From the NCBI GenBank assembly GCA_019639235.1, contig JAHBSG010000001.1, forward strand, positions 236,580 to 300,579: a stretch of DNA of 64,000 nucleotides. The letters are read 5' to 3'. The translations under genes were made by a program, and so were the position numbers. The notes beneath the pieces are model-generated. The model saw nothing but the letters and a program-made list of their open reading frames with translations, did not search any database and was not told the DNA's origin. The stretch comes from Acidobacteriota bacterium (lineage in GTDB: Bacteria > Acidobacteriota > Blastocatellia > Pyrinomonadales > Pyrinomonadaceae). Shown here one piece after another: positions 54,586 through 63,683 of this stretch. Each line of letters opens with the position of its first letter. Positions within the stretch are counted from its first letter, which is position 1.

Positions 54586-54968
54586 TGAGGCGGAACAGCC
54601 GGACGGCCGCCGTAACAGTTTTGTTAGGGAGGAAAGTCCGAACACCAAAGGGCAGCGAGCCGGATAACGTCCGGGCACCCGTTAATTCGGGTGACGACAA
54701 GTGCAACAGAGAACAGACCAGCCCTTCAGGGTGATGGGTGAAACGGTGGGGTAAGAGCCCACCGGCATATCTGGTAACAGGTATGGCCAGGCAAACTCCT
54801 CGCGGTGCAAGACCAAATAGGGAAACGTTTTCGGGCGGCCCGCCCGCAACGCCGAAAGGCGGACGTTTCCGGGTAGGTTGCTGGAGCCGACGGGTGACCG
54901 CCGGCCTAGATGAATGGCCGTCATTCTCTACGAGGATACAGAATTCGGCTTACAGGCTGTTCCGCCAA
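54586..54968 (+). ncRNA. rnpB: RNase P RNA, class A
   Basis: The 5' GGCGGAACAGCC (54589-54600) pairs with the 3' GGCTGTTCCGCC (54955-54966) as P1. Inside are the conserved blocks GAGGAAAGTCCGAAC (54631-54645), GGGTGATGGGTGAAACGGTG, GGTAAGAGCCCACC and GGCAAACTCC. Near the end come AGATGAATGGCCGTC and ACAGAATTCGGCTTAC. About 380 bases is a normal length. It provides the catalytic part of tRNA 5' maturation. Open frames across it are not genes. Confidence 0.95.
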
Positions 54969-55005
54969 TAGGCCTTTTCAAACGACCGGAGAATCGAAAA
55001 AATCT

Positions 55006-55275
55006 ATGGCAAACAGGAAAGGAGTTTTCATCGGGGCATATGTTCCGAACGAACTCAAGGAATCGCTTCGGCGCCGTGCCGCAGCGGAGCACAGAACGCT
55101 TTCCCAAGAAATAACTCGTATTTTGGTCGAAGCGGTTCACGGAAAGGGGCTGCCAGCGGGAAGCGTCGATCGGCGCAACAATGAGACAGTTCCGCGGCGA
55201 CGAGCAACGGATCCACCTATTCGGCGCCGTGCCGGTGACCTTCCGTATATTCCACCGGACACTGATGAGAAGTAG
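55006..55275 (+). CDS. Arc/MetJ-like ribbon-helix-helix protein
   Basis: The 89-aa protein starts at 55006 (MANRKGVF) behind a purine-rich stretch. It shows the ribbon-helix-helix pattern in residues 5-45: a strand GVFIGAYVP, then ELKESLRRRAAAEHRTLSQEI and TRILVEAVH. A basic Arg-rich tail follows (RRRATDPPIRRRAGD). It may bind DNA as a dimer, like antitoxin-type regulators, but no toxin gene follows. It lies 38 bases after the rnpB 3' end. The target is unknown. Confidence 0.7.
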   Translation: MANRKGVFIGAYVPNELKESLRRRAAAEHRTLSQEITRILVEAVHGKGLPAGSVDRRNNETVPRRRATDPPIRRRAGDLPYIPPDTDEK

Positions 55276-55347
55276 GGTTTTGTTTTGCGGCGGCTGTCGG
55301 AATCGGACGGCCGCTTTTATTTTGCACTGACAGGTTTGATACGATTG

Positions 55348-56094
55348 ATGGTGATGCCGAAAGCGTATATCGCGATATCCGTAATCTCAGTGATCCTTAG
55401 CTTTATTGGCGGCTTTCTCGTTGCCAATGCCTTGAACCGCTCCGAGGTGGCATCGCTGCGAAATCAGGTCGAAAAGATCGGTTCCGATCCCGCTACCGAG
55501 AACAGCAATTCGAACTCGCAGACCCTTTCGAATGAAGAAATCCGTGCCAAGATCGCCGAGGCGGACGCGAGCCCGGAAAACTTTGCGTTTCAGCGTGATC
55601 TTGGGCTGGCTCTCTACCGCTATTCCGCGATGCAGCAGGATACGGCTCTTTTGCGTGAATCGGCACGGCTGCTCGAGCGTGCGTTGAAACTGAATCCGGG
55701 TGATTACCAGATAAAGGTCGCTCTGGGGAACGCAAATTTCGACGTTGGTTATTTTGAGAAGAAGAACGAGCCCTTCGAGAACGCCCGGAAGTATTACAAG
55801 ATGGCGCTCGACGCCCGGCCGAATGACGTCGATGTGCGGACCGATTATGCTCTCACATATTTTCTTCAAACACCGCCGGACAATAGGAATGCGATCAAGG
55901 AATTTGAGACGGTTTTGAAGGACAATCCCAAACAAGAAAAAGCATTGCAGTTCCTGACGCGTGCATATTGGCAGGCGGGGCAGGGAGATCTGGCAATTGA
56001 GACGCTCAAGCGTTTGCGTTCGGTTAATCCCGCCAGCCCGGTCATCAAAGAGCTTGAAGAACTTCTCCTGCAGCCGCCGACGACCCAGAAATGA
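55348..56094 (+). CDS. Membrane-anchored TPR protein (CcmH/NrfG-like)
   Basis: A protein of about 248 aa with an N-terminal helix (about residues 4-24, YIAISVISVILSFIGG) and a short coiled segment (SLRNQVEKIGSD). About four tetratricopeptide units follow (about 65-235), for example LLERALKLNPGDYQIKVALG, MALDARPNDVDVRTDYAL and the last around KRLRSVNPASPVIKEL. It probably acts as a scaffold at the membrane. The ATG at 55348 or 55354 is the likely start. Its stop overlaps the next gene by 4 bases. Confidence 0.75.
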   Translation: MVMPKAYIAISVISVILSFIGGFLVANALNRSEVASLRNQVEKIGSDPATENSNSNSQTLSNEEIRAKIAEADASPENFAFQRDLGLALYRYSAMQQDTALLRESARLLERALKLNPGDYQIKVALGNANFDVGYFEKKNEPFENARKYYKMALDARPNDVDVRTDYALTYFLQTPPDNRNAIKEFETVLKDNPKQEKALQFLTRAYWQAGQGDLAIETLKRLRSVNPASPVIKELEELLLQPPTTQK

Positions 56095-56387
56095 GAGAAG
56101 CCCTAATTATCCTCGGCGTAATTGCGGTGCTCTTTGCCTTGTCGGCATTCCGCTACCGGAAACAGCTCCGGGCCGCTTACGGCGTTTGGAAAGCGGTCAA
56201 GGAGATACGTGCCGGCAGGTTTCCTGACCAGCCGTTGGGTAAGGTCGAGGAACAAGCAGGCGGCAAACTTGCGAGATGTATGACGTGCGGCAACTGGCAG
56301 CCGGAATCGAAAATGCGAAAGGTCGGGAACGGCCCGATGTTCTGTTCGGCCGCGTGCTTCGAACAAGCAGCAAAGCGGCCTGCCTGA
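56091..56387 (+). CDS. Small membrane-anchored protein with a four-cysteine motif
   Basis: The 98-aa protein has one N-terminal helix (about residues 4-19). After a linker comes a possible metal site, ARCMTCGNW ... MFCSAACFEQA (C-x2-C and C-x3-C). It recalls PP0621-like or TRASH-like small proteins, but I cannot fix the family. It overlaps the TPR gene by 4 bases, so the two are probably co-translated. It is convergent with the prepilin peptidase gene. Confidence 0.6.
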   Translation: MREALIILGVIAVLFALSAFRYRKQLRAAYGVWKAVKEIRAGRFPDQPLGKVEEQAGGKLARCMTCGNWQPESKMRKVGNGPMFCSAACFEQAAKRPA

Positions 56388-56396
56388 GGCAATTCG

Positions 56397-57287
56397 TCAG
56401 TACGCAAACTGCCCAAGATACCACGAGACGATCGTTTCGCCGAAAAAGAGTGCGGCAATCGAGCCGATGCCGAGAAAGATACCGAACGGAATTTGCGCCT
56501 GAAAGTTGCGGTCACGTTTGATCAGCATCAGCCCGATCCCCGCGACCGCTCCGGCAAATGCGGCAATGAAGATCGAAAGGAACGCAAGCCGCCAACCAAG
56601 CAAGGCACCATAGCCGAGCATCATCTTCACATCGCCGAGGCCCATTGCCTCAACACCGCGGAGCCGCTTCCATGCCTCGCCAATGCCCCAAAGAATTCCG
56701 CCGCCCGCGAGAGCTCCGAGAGCTGCACCGGCCAGCGAAACAAGTACCAGATGCTGTCCCGCAAGCCCTGTGAGCGGATACGCCAATGTATCGGGAAAAA
56801 AGCTATTGCCCGCCATTAGCGGAAACGCGATGCGGACGATGATCGCAAACGCGAGAAACGGGTAAGTGATCACGTTAGGCAAGATCATGTGCTCGGCATC
56901 GATGAAAACAAGGACCACCGTTACAGTAACGAAAACCAATGCGACCGGAAGAAATGCGTTCAGGCCGAAGATCAAGAACGCTCCGAGCCAAAGAAGTGCG
57001 TTCAAAAGCTCGACCGCCGGATAACGCACCGAGATCGGAGCCTTGCAATTGCGGCATTTTCCGCCGAGGATCAGCCAGCTTAGAACCGGGATGTTGTCAT
57101 ACGGCTTGATCGAAGCCGAGCACTTTGGACACGCCGAATTCGGGAAGACGATCGATTGCTCGTTCGGGACACGATGGATGACGACGTTGAGGAAGCTTCC
57201 GACGGCCGCTCCGAAAACAAAAATAATGGTCGCCGGCAGCCAGATCGGATCGATCAAAAGTGGATATAAGGGCTCGAGAGGTTGCAT
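56397..57287 (-). CDS. Type IV prepilin peptidase (PilD/GspO)
   Basis: The 296-aa inner-membrane aspartyl protease cleaves and methylates type IV pilins or pseudopilins. Two CxxC pairs (CPKCSAS and CRNCKAP, about residues 53-77) form the cytosolic zinc site. Catalytic aspartates are in VFIDAEHMILPN and MGLGDVKMMLGYG (the GxGD motif). About eight helices are visible. No pilin or secretion genes lie next to it in this window. Confidence 0.92.
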   Translation of the reverse strand: MQPLEPLYPLLIDPIWLPATIIFVFGAAVGSFLNVVIHRVPNEQSIVFPNSACPKCSASIKPYDNIPVLSWLILGGKCRNCKAPISVRYPAVELLNALLWLGAFLIFGLNAFLPVALVFVTVTVVLVFIDAEHMILPNVITYPFLAFAIIVRIAFPLMAGNSFFPDTLAYPLTGLAGQHLVLVSLAGAALGALAGGGILWGIGEAWKRLRGVEAMGLGDVKMMLGYGALLGWRLAFLSIFIAAFAGAVAGIGLMLIKRDRNFQAQIPFGIFLGIGSIAALFFGETIVSWYLGQFAY

Positions 57288-57486
57288 TGGTCGGTCAAAG
57301 AAGAACGGTGTCGCTTATAAGTTTGCCGCGGTCGCGGGTAGAATCATCCTAAGCGAGACTCGGCAAAAAGAAAAGTAGAACTGATCAATGAAACCTACTT
57401 TCGCGCGTCCGCGAATCTAAAACGTTTCCCGGAAGGTCTCTTGGTCGCGGCTTAGCTCTGCCCAAGAATCCGGATCGACTCGAATT

Positions 57487-58728
57487 ATGAACAAGCCAAT
57501 TGTGATCATCGGTGCAGGGCTGGCCGGCCTTTGCTGTGCATTGGAATTGCAGGAAGCCGGCCGCGAATACCTCATTCTGGAAGCATCTGACCGAGTTGGC
57601 GGACGGGTAAAGACGGATGTTGTTGGAGGGTTCAAGCTCGATCGCGGTTTCCAGGTACTCCTTGACAGCTATCCGGAAGTGAACCGGCGGATCGACCTCG
57701 CCAAACTCAACCTTCAAAAGTTCGAGCCCGGTGCACTTGTTCGTTACAAGGGCGGGTTTCATTCCGTAACGGATCCCTTTCGCCGGCCGCTTGCGGCAAT
57801 CCCAACGGTCGTCACGCCGATCGGAACGCTCTTTGATAAGCTCCGAGTCGGTTTGATCCGCGCAGATGTTTTGAAAGATGCGTCCGAAAAGCTCTTTGAA
57901 CGAAAGGAGATCACAACGCTCGAACGGCTCACGACGGCAGGATTTACCGATTCGCTGATCGAGCGGTTCTTCCGGCCTTTTCTCGGCGGCATATTTCTCG
58001 AAAGGGAACTGAAGACCTCAAGCCGGATGTTCGATTTTGTTTTCTGGATGTTCTCGATGGGAAATGCCTGCCTGCCCGCGGAAGGGATGGAGTCCATCCC
58101 GCGGGCACTTGCTGAAAAGCTCCCGGCTGGAAATATTCGGTTGAACACCAAGGTTGCGAGTGTTGGCGACGGCATTGTAACTCTGGAAAGCGGCGAAGTG
58201 ATCGAAGCGGCCGCAACCGTTATCGCCACGGATGCACCGGCCGCCGCAAGGCTTTTGGGCAAGCGGGAAACTCCGAAAGGCGTCGGCGTTACATGCATTT
58301 ACTTTTCGGTTCCGCTTGCACCGCTGACCGACGCTGTCCTCATTTTGAACGGTGACGGCACCGGCCCGATCAACAACATCTGCTTTCCAACTCGTATTGC
58401 ACCGAACTACGGCCCGGAAGGCACCGACCTCGCTTCCATTACGGTACTCGGCACGGGACACGATACTTCTGCGTTATTGGCCGAGGTTAGAAAGCAGCTT
58501 GCTGATTGGTTTGGACGCGAGGTCGATGAATGGAAGCATCTTGCCACCTACGAGATCGACTACGCACTTCCTTCGCAGGAACCGCCGGCACTGACGCCCG
58601 CAGAAAGGGAAGTCAGGGTAAGGCCCGGCCTATACGTCTGCGGCGACCATTTGGACAATGCCTCGATACAGGGAGCGATGGCCTCCGGAGGGCGGGCGGC
58701 CCGTGCGGTCATCGACGATCTGCAATGA
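57487..58728 (+). CDS. FAD-dependent oxidoreductase (phytoene-desaturase/amine-oxidase fold)
   Basis: The 413-aa protein has the FAD dinucleotide motif [18 protein letters not shown], then [16 protein letters not shown] and the family segment [17 protein letters not shown]. Near the end, [24 protein letters not shown] is the FAD-closing block. It resembles plant-type phytoene desaturase relatives and protoporphyrinogen-oxidase-like proteins; the substrate cannot be fixed from sequence. The stop overlaps the start of the following membrane protein by 4 bases. Confidence 0.82.
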   Translation: MNKPIVIIGAGLAGLCCALELQEAGREYLILEASDRVGGRVKTDVVGGFKLDRGFQVLLDSYPEVNRRIDLAKLNLQKFEPGALVRYKGGFHSVTDPFRRPLAAIPTVVTPIGTLFDKLRVGLIRADVLKDASEKLFERKEITTLERLTTAGFTDSLIERFFRPFLGGIFLERELKTSSRMFDFVFWMFSMGNACLPAEGMESIPRALAEKLPAGNIRLNTKVASVGDGIVTLESGEVIEAAATVIATDAPAAARLLGKRETPKGVGVTCIYFSVPLAPLTDAVLILNGDGTGPINNICFPTRIAPNYGPEGTDLASITVLGTGHDTSALLAEVRKQLADWFGREVDEWKHLATYEIDYALPSQEPPALTPAEREVRVRPGLYVCGDHLDNASIQGAMASGGRAARAVIDDLQ

Positions 58729-59171
58729 ACGCCGACCTCGAACAGTCCGTTCTGCTTTTCCATCTCGCGGCCACGCTATTCATGACGGGATCGATCTGGT
58801 TCGTCCAGATCGTGCACTATCCGCTCATGGATGCGGTCGGCGCTGAGAACTACACCGAGTATCATCGCCGTCACCAAACGCTGACGAGTTACGTGGTCGG
58901 GCCGGTAATGCTTTTCGAACTGGCAACAGCGATCGCCTTGCTTTATCTCGGTTGGCAGTCAACTGCATCGATCTGGGCATTCGCGAATCTTGTTCTGCTT
59001 GGGGTCATCTGGGCTTCGACTTTTTTAGCTCAGGTGCCGTGCCACGAGCGGCTTGCAAAAGGGTTCTCGCGGAAAGCGCACAGGCGGTTGGTGAATACGA
59101 ACTGGATCCGAACCGTCGCCTGGACATCTCGATCCGCTCTTCTTCTCTTCATTTTCATTAGCTCAAAATAA
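58725..59171 (+). CDS. Small four-helix membrane protein
   Basis: This 148-aa protein has four hydrophobic helices (about residues 8-28, 55-77, 81-103 and 125-146). Polar segments rich in His are [20 protein letters not shown] and [11 protein letters not shown]. The pattern of conserved-looking histidines suggests heme or metal contact, but this is speculation. It is translationally coupled to the upstream flavin oxidoreductase (ATGA overlap), so it may be its membrane partner. I do not recognise a family. Confidence 0.62.
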   Translation: MNADLEQSVLLFHLAATLFMTGSIWFVQIVHYPLMDAVGAENYTEYHRRHQTLTSYVVGPVMLFELATAIALLYLGWQSTASIWAFANLVLLGVIWASTFLAQVPCHERLAKGFSRKAHRRLVNTNWIRTVAWTSRSALLLFIFISSK

Positions 59172-59198
59172 AAAAGAGGCTGTCCTTTCGGACAGCCC
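59168..59198 (-). terminator. Rho-independent terminator of the DUF305-LVIVD operon
   Basis: On the minus strand GGCTGTCC/GGACAGCC with a GAAA loop is followed by TCTTTTTTATTTTG. It sits between two convergent genes and could also work for the plus-strand gene. Confidence 0.8.
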
Positions 59199-59223
59199 CT
59201 TTCGCGTGCGTATCGCTTTCGCA

Positions 59224-61137
59224 CTAGACCTGCGGGCTCTTGAGTACTTCGACAAGTGCCCGGATCCGGCCGGCGCTTACCTCATCTGCTGCCTTCGTTT
59301 TTTGCAGCGAGGAAGCGAAGCTCTTGAGCTTAGACTTCGACTTCTTGTCGAGATTGGAAGTCTCGGCAGTCGCGATGGCCTGCCGCAGCTCTCCGATCTG
59401 CGTGGAGCTGATCGCCTTTGAACGCTCGAGCTGATCGACATAGGCCTTCGCCACGACGAGCTTCCGCGGCCAGTCATAGCGTTCCTGATTTTGGACGTTC
59501 AGCACGTCAAAGCGAACGAGCTTGGCAGCATCGATCTCGTTCTGCGAAAGGTTCTCGGTCGGCTCCAGCTCGAAAATATCAAGCCCGCGAGCGATCTCCG
59601 CCGAGTAAATGCGACCGTTGTACCAATATGCCGACCACGAACCGCCCATGACGAGCATCTTGCTGTCGATCGGGCCGCGATCGAAGTAACCGATCTCGAC
59701 CGGATTCGCCGCATCCGTGAAGTCCATAAGGGAAATTCCGCCCTGATACCACGCCTGGACCTTGATGTCGCGGCCGGGAACAGGAACGAGCGAGCCGTTG
59801 TGTGCCACACAGTTCTCGGTGGAACTCTGTGCTGCCGGCAGCTTGTAGTAATTCTTGAACTCCAGCTTGGTGCCGTTAAGGTGGAAAAGAGCGTTCGCAC
59901 CCCATTTGTTCGGGTCCGACTCGCGGCAACGCGGGCCCATGCCGCCGCCCCATTCATCGGTGAACACCACCTTTTTGCCGTCGTTTGAAAATGAAGCCGA
60001 GTGCCAGTAGGCATAATTAGGATCGTTTACGGCCTCGACACGCTTCGGGTTTGCCGGGTCTTTGATGTCGAGGAGAATTCCGTTACCGGCACAGGCTCCG
60101 GCGGCAAGGCCGATCTCCGAATAGACCGTAATATCATGGCACTGATTCGTTTCCTGCGGACGGCCCTGCGATTCATGCGAACCGCCGTCATTCAGTGCAT
60201 TGATCGCACCCGTCTTCGGGTCGCCGAAAATGCGAGGTGCGTTCACCACCTTTGAATCCTGCGGGGCCTTGAGCGGCACCTTGATCACTTCGATCCGGAA
60301 AAGAGCGGTGTTCGGGTCTTTGTCTGGCGGGCCGCCTGAACAGCCTTCAAGCTCTTCGCCGGGGCGAACGAACGACGTTCCGGAAACGTAAATGTAAACG
60401 TTCTCCTTGTCCTTGGGGTCAACGACCAGAGTGTGCGTGTGCGAGCCGCGGCATGTCTGTACGGCTCCGACCTGCTTCGGGCTCGAGATATCGCTAATGT
60501 CGAAAATGCGAACGCCGCGGAAGCGGTCTTTGTTTGCCGCCGGCGGGCCATTTCCGCCCGGTGCTCCCGTCGCGGGGAAGCCTTGCTCACCGCAATCGAG
60601 CCGGCCATTCGGCATTTCGACCGACATGAACATCAGGTTTTTGTAAACCGAGACGTCGCCCTGCCCGCCCGGGCAGACCATCGAGGTCAAGAGCTTTGTG
60701 TCCGCGGGGTCGGAGATGTCATAGATATTGACACCGTAAAAATTTCCGAGGAAGAGTCGATTGCCCTGAAACGCCAGATCCGAATTTGCGAAAGCAAGCC
60801 CGGCGAACGAGAGCCGCATCTGTGCAGGTACCATCTTCGGGTCGGGAATGCCGAGGGCATTCAGTGCCGTTCCGATCTTTGGGCCTTCGGGATCGATACC
60901 GAGATCGAACGCAGCAGGCTTTTTCAGCAACGAGATATGCTTGATCCCAACGGCAGCCTCGCCGGCGTCAAAAAGCCCCGGCGAGAGCTTTGCCCGCGGA
61001 TCGTTCGAGTCCGCTCCCTTCATTCCCGGAGGAAGCGGCTTAGGGCCATTTTGGGCAACGATCGCCGACGTGCCGGAGAAAACCAGCAGCATGCAGGCGA
61101 GAAAAATTAGCGACTTTAGCGATTGCACTTTACTCAT
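59224..61137 (-). CDS. Secreted LVIVD-repeat protein
   Basis: This 637-aa protein has a signal peptide (about residues 8-29, ending AIVAQ). A beta-propeller-like body (about 60-520) carries LVIVD-type units: NIYDISDPADTKLL, RIFDISDISSPKQVGAV, LMDFTDAANPVEIGYF. Several Cys and His residues occur around the sites CRGSHTHTLVVDP, NQCHDITVYSE and CRESDPNKWG, so metal binding is possible. The C-terminal 80 residues are helical and Lys-rich. It follows a DUF305 gene by 10 bases. The function is unknown. Confidence 0.8.
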   Translation of the reverse strand: MSKVQSLKSLIFLACMLLVFSGTSAIVAQNGPKPLPPGMKGADSNDPRAKLSPGLFDAGEAAVGIKHISLLKKPAAFDLGIDPEGPKIGTALNALGIPDPKMVPAQMRLSFAGLAFANSDLAFQGNRLFLGNFYGVNIYDISDPADTKLLTSMVCPGGQGDVSVYKNLMFMSVEMPNGRLDCGEQGFPATGAPGGNGPPAANKDRFRGVRIFDISDISSPKQVGAVQTCRGSHTHTLVVDPKDKENVYIYVSGTSFVRPGEELEGCSGGPPDKDPNTALFRIEVIKVPLKAPQDSKVVNAPRIFGDPKTGAINALNDGGSHESQGRPQETNQCHDITVYSEIGLAAGACAGNGILLDIKDPANPKRVEAVNDPNYAYWHSASFSNDGKKVVFTDEWGGGMGPRCRESDPNKWGANALFHLNGTKLEFKNYYKLPAAQSSTENCVAHNGSLVPVPGRDIKVQAWYQGGISLMDFTDAANPVEIGYFDRGPIDSKMLVMGGSWSAYWYNGRIYSAEIARGLDIFELEPTENLSQNEIDAAKLVRFDVLNVQNQERYDWPRKLVVAKAYVDQLERSKAISSTQIGELRQAIATAETSNLDKKSKSKLKSFASSLQKTKAADEVSAGRIRALVEVLKSPQV

Positions 61138-61147
61138 GACTTTATCT

Positions 61148-61837
61148 TTACGGGATTTTCGACAACAAAGTTTCCATCGTTTTTATCTCGGCACGCTGGC
61201 CGCTATCGACATCGGTAGCAAAATTGAAGAGTTCGGCATCCTGCCCGGCACCGGCGGTCTCGAACAGGTCCTTGACCATCACGAGCGCGCCTTCGTGATG
61301 CTGGATCATCCCCTCAAGGAAGAGCCGGTCGAATTCGCGTCCTTTTGCATTTCGAAGCTCATTCATCTGAGCCGCAGAGAGCATTCCGGGCATTCGATGC
61401 GAACCGCCGCCATGTGATGAGCCGCCGTGGGCTTTCGTTTCGGTTGGTTGGTTTCTTAATTCGAGCCAACGGATCATGAACGCGATCTCGTCCTCTTGTG
61501 ACTTGCTGATCCGTTCGCCGAGCAGTTGTAGGTCTCGGTTCGTCGTCCGAGCAGCGATCAAAGCGGTCATTTCTACGGCCTGCGCGTGATGCATTATCAT
61601 GCCTTGCATGAATTCGACATCCTTCGGCGACGTGGCGGGCAGCGATCCTCTGGTCTCGCTCGGGAGCTGGCGTGTCGGCTGTCCCGGAGCACCGGGCTGA
61701 ACCACACGGGGCTTCTGAACCTCCGTCGTTTGGCCGTTAATGCTGAACGAAAGCGAAGTCAGAACCGCCGTCAACAATAGGCAGTATTTCAACCACTTGG
61801 TTTTTCCGGTGAACGAAAACGGACTTGAAATTCTCAT
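61148..61837 (-). CDS. DUF305 exported protein
   Basis: The 229-aa protein has a signal segment (about residues 14-36) and a Pro/Thr-rich linker. A DUF305 helical bundle follows (about 70-228). The family's metal-like histidine patterns are visible: FMQGMIMHHAQAVEMTALIA and FLEGMIQHHEGALVMVKDLF. They are linked by a His/Gly-rich insert (HGGSSHGGGSHRMPGM) that may bind copper or silver. I start it at 61837 (MRISSPFS). The LVIVD-repeat gene is directly downstream, so the pair is one operon. Confidence 0.85.
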   Translation of the reverse strand: MRISSPFSFTGKTKWLKYCLLLTAVLTSLSFSINGQTTEVQKPRVVQPGAPGQPTRQLPSETRGSLPATSPKDVEFMQGMIMHHAQAVEMTALIAARTTNRDLQLLGERISKSQEDEIAFMIRWLELRNQPTETKAHGGSSHGGGSHRMPGMLSAAQMNELRNAKGREFDRLFLEGMIQHHEGALVMVKDLFETAGAGQDAELFNFATDVDSGQRAEIKTMETLLSKIP

Positions 61838-62047
61838 TTTTCCCAAAGCTAACAAAAAGTAAGTCAAAAGCGAAGAGCGGTGAGAAGCATCACGAGAACA
61901 CTCTTCAATTTCTCTCCAACGATAACCGAGAAGTGAAAGTTCTGCCCTTGGGACACAACTCCCCCCGGCAGAGAAGTATTCTTACGCTTATGATGCTTTG
62001 GAAAGGAAATGCGATGTAGGTGTTAACCTCTCCGGATTAGTACCAAG

Positions 62048-62190
62048 CTAAAGTAGAGTGGTCCGGTTCAGATGGCGAGCTAGGAATTTGCCTGGGGGTG
62101 AGTCCCCAAGCGAGGCGTGTGGCCGGTGGTAATTGTATATTTCGTTTCACTCATCGGTCTTTTGCCTGACCCTTCAGACCCTTACTTGAT
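62048..62190 (-). pseudogene. IS3-family transposase remnant (OrfB C-terminus)
   Basis: The minus strand reads RQKTDE, a TGA where Trp is usual, and then NEIYNYHRPHASLGDSPPGK, ending in FLARHLNRTTLL and TAG at 62,050-62,048. The YNxxRPHxxLG pattern is the standard C-terminal signature of IS3-family OrfB integrases. Everything upstream of about 62,190 is lost, so only about 45 codons remain. It shows that this locus has taken several insertions. Confidence 0.75.
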
Positions 62191-62306
62191 ATGGAGACAT
62201 TGCTTAGCAAGGCCTGAAAGTTGGGGTGCACATCCAGACAATTTCCGGGGGATGTCCCATTTGTTGTTAAAAGTCTGTGATCTCCCGTAGTCAAAGACAT
62301 AACAGA

Positions 62307-63599
62307 TTATGGTTCAGTGCTCAAGGTTCTCGTGTTCCGGTAGAGGGAGCCTGAGCCGTAGGCGAAGGCTCCCTCTACCGGGACGTGCCCCTGTTCTTGT
62401 CCGTACCCCGACGCTTCGAGGGTTTTGACGAGCGAACCGATCTGAGCGTAACCGAGGATGCGGCGAAAGCCCTTTTCGACCTCCAGCAGCGAGAACGCCA
62501 GCCAGCGAGAAGCCTGGTCCGTCTCGGCCCGGAACCGCGTCACACGGCCCAGTTTTCGCCGCGTGTTGCGAAACGAATTCTCGATCGCGTTAGTGCTCAA
62601 AAGGCTGCGATGCAGCGTGTTCGGCACATTCAACCGATGCAGTGCCGTCAGCTCATCGCCGGCTTCGAGCAGACTCTCGTAAGCCTTCTGATTCTTCTCT
62701 TTCAAAAACGCAGCCAGTTCATCCACCACTTCATTGGCCGCATCTTCGCCCTGCACTTCGCGAAGCCGCTTGAAAAGCCGCGTGACCTCTCCCCAATGCT
62801 TCTTCGACAGCTTGCTCTTGATGTTCCGCTCCTTGTGGACCAGACATCGCTGCAGAACCGCATCCGGAAAGAACTCCAAAAGAGCACTCCTCAACGCATC
62901 GCTGCCGTCAAGCACCGCAAAAAGACGGCGCCTGCATTTGAATCCACGCTTAACGAGCCGCCGCATCAAACTGCGGCAAACCTCCGTGTTTTCGCTGCTC
63001 CCAAGCTCGAAATCCAGCACATGCTTTGCCCCTCCGCGGTCGATCCCCAATGCCACGACCGCCGTCTCTTCGCTTGAAAGCCAGATCCCGTCGATCATCA
63101 TCGCCACCCAGTCCGCAGCTGAGAGATCTCGCGAGCGAAGTTCATCCACAAACCGATGCCCAATCTCGCACCACAACCGCGACACGCTCGAACGGCTCGT
63201 GCCCGGAGAGTCAGGTACAACATCGCGTACCTCCCGCGTGCTCACCCCCGCTCTCAGTGCCGCCAAGATCGAAGCCTCAAGCTCGCCCGCATCACTCGCC
63301 GCAGCGTACGTCTCCAACCCAACCTCCTCGCTGCCGCCGTCCGCCTTCCGTCGCCTTACTCGCGGCCGCTTAACCTCCGCGTGGGCACCCCCGATCCGTA
63401 CCCGCCCCGGACTCGACCCCGCCCGATACGCATCCTCCCCTTTAGGTCGATGCTTCGCCCCGCACAACTCTTCCACCTCCAATGCCATCGCCTCCGCTAT
63501 AAACCATCGCACCTGGCCTCGGATCATCGACCGAAATATCTCCCCTACCGTTCCGGAGCCCTCTTGCCCCAGCTCTTCAAACAACCTAATATCTCTCAT
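62307..63599 (-). CDS. IS256-family transposase
   Basis: The 430-aa DDE transposase has its catalytic residues in MMIDGIWLSSEE (first Asp), FAVLDGSDALRSALLEFF (second Asp) and STNAIENSFRNTRRKLGRV (Glu). The block LQRCLVHKERNIKSKL is characteristic of IS256/Mutator-like enzymes. I chose the ATG at 63599 (MRDIRLFEEL), since the upstream in-frame extension runs into the inverted repeat. The last 25 codons contain a perfect 15-base inverted repeat. The gene seems intact and the element may be active. Confidence 0.9.
   Translation of the reverse strand: MRDIRLFEELGQEGSGTVGEIFRSMIRGQVRWFIAEAMALEVEELCGAKHRPKGEDAYRAGSSPGRVRIGGAHAEVKRPRVRRRKADGGSEEVGLETYAAASDAGELEASILAALRAGVSTREVRDVVPDSPGTSRSSVSRLWCEIGHRFVDELRSRDLSAADWVAMMIDGIWLSSEETAVVALGIDRGGAKHVLDFELGSSENTEVCRSLMRRLVKRGFKCRRRLFAVLDGSDALRSALLEFFPDAVLQRCLVHKERNIKSKLSKKHWGEVTRLFKRLREVQGEDAANEVVDELAAFLKEKNQKAYESLLEAGDELTALHRLNVPNTLHRSLLSTNAIENSFRNTRRKLGRVTRFRAETDQASRWLAFSLLEVEKGFRRILGYAQIGSLVKTLEASGYGQEQGHVPVEGAFAYGSGSLYRNTRTLSTEP
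62337..62381. repeat. Perfect 15-base inverted repeat in the transposase 3' end
   Basis: CCGGTAGAGGGAGCC (62337-62351) and GGCTCCCTCTACCGG (62367-62381) are exact reverse complements around a 15-base loop. They encode the segment PVEGAFAYGSGSLYR, so a strong hairpin forms in the transposase mRNA. Confidence 0.8.
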
Positions 63600-63683
63600 T
63601 GATGGTCTCCCCACCGACCCAAATCGGTGTTCACTTTTGTGATTTCCAACGAGCGTTACTATCGCCCGCAGGGAGACCATCTT

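Noticed and set aside
54738..54971. Open frame inside the RNase P RNA
   Set aside because: The sequence is fully explained by conserved rnpB blocks and the P1 pairing.
63601..63681. GATGGTCTCCC/GGGAGACCATC as the true IS256 ends
   Set aside because: It lies inside the better matching terminal pair at 62,254 and 63,707. It is probably an internal dyad in the transposase leader.
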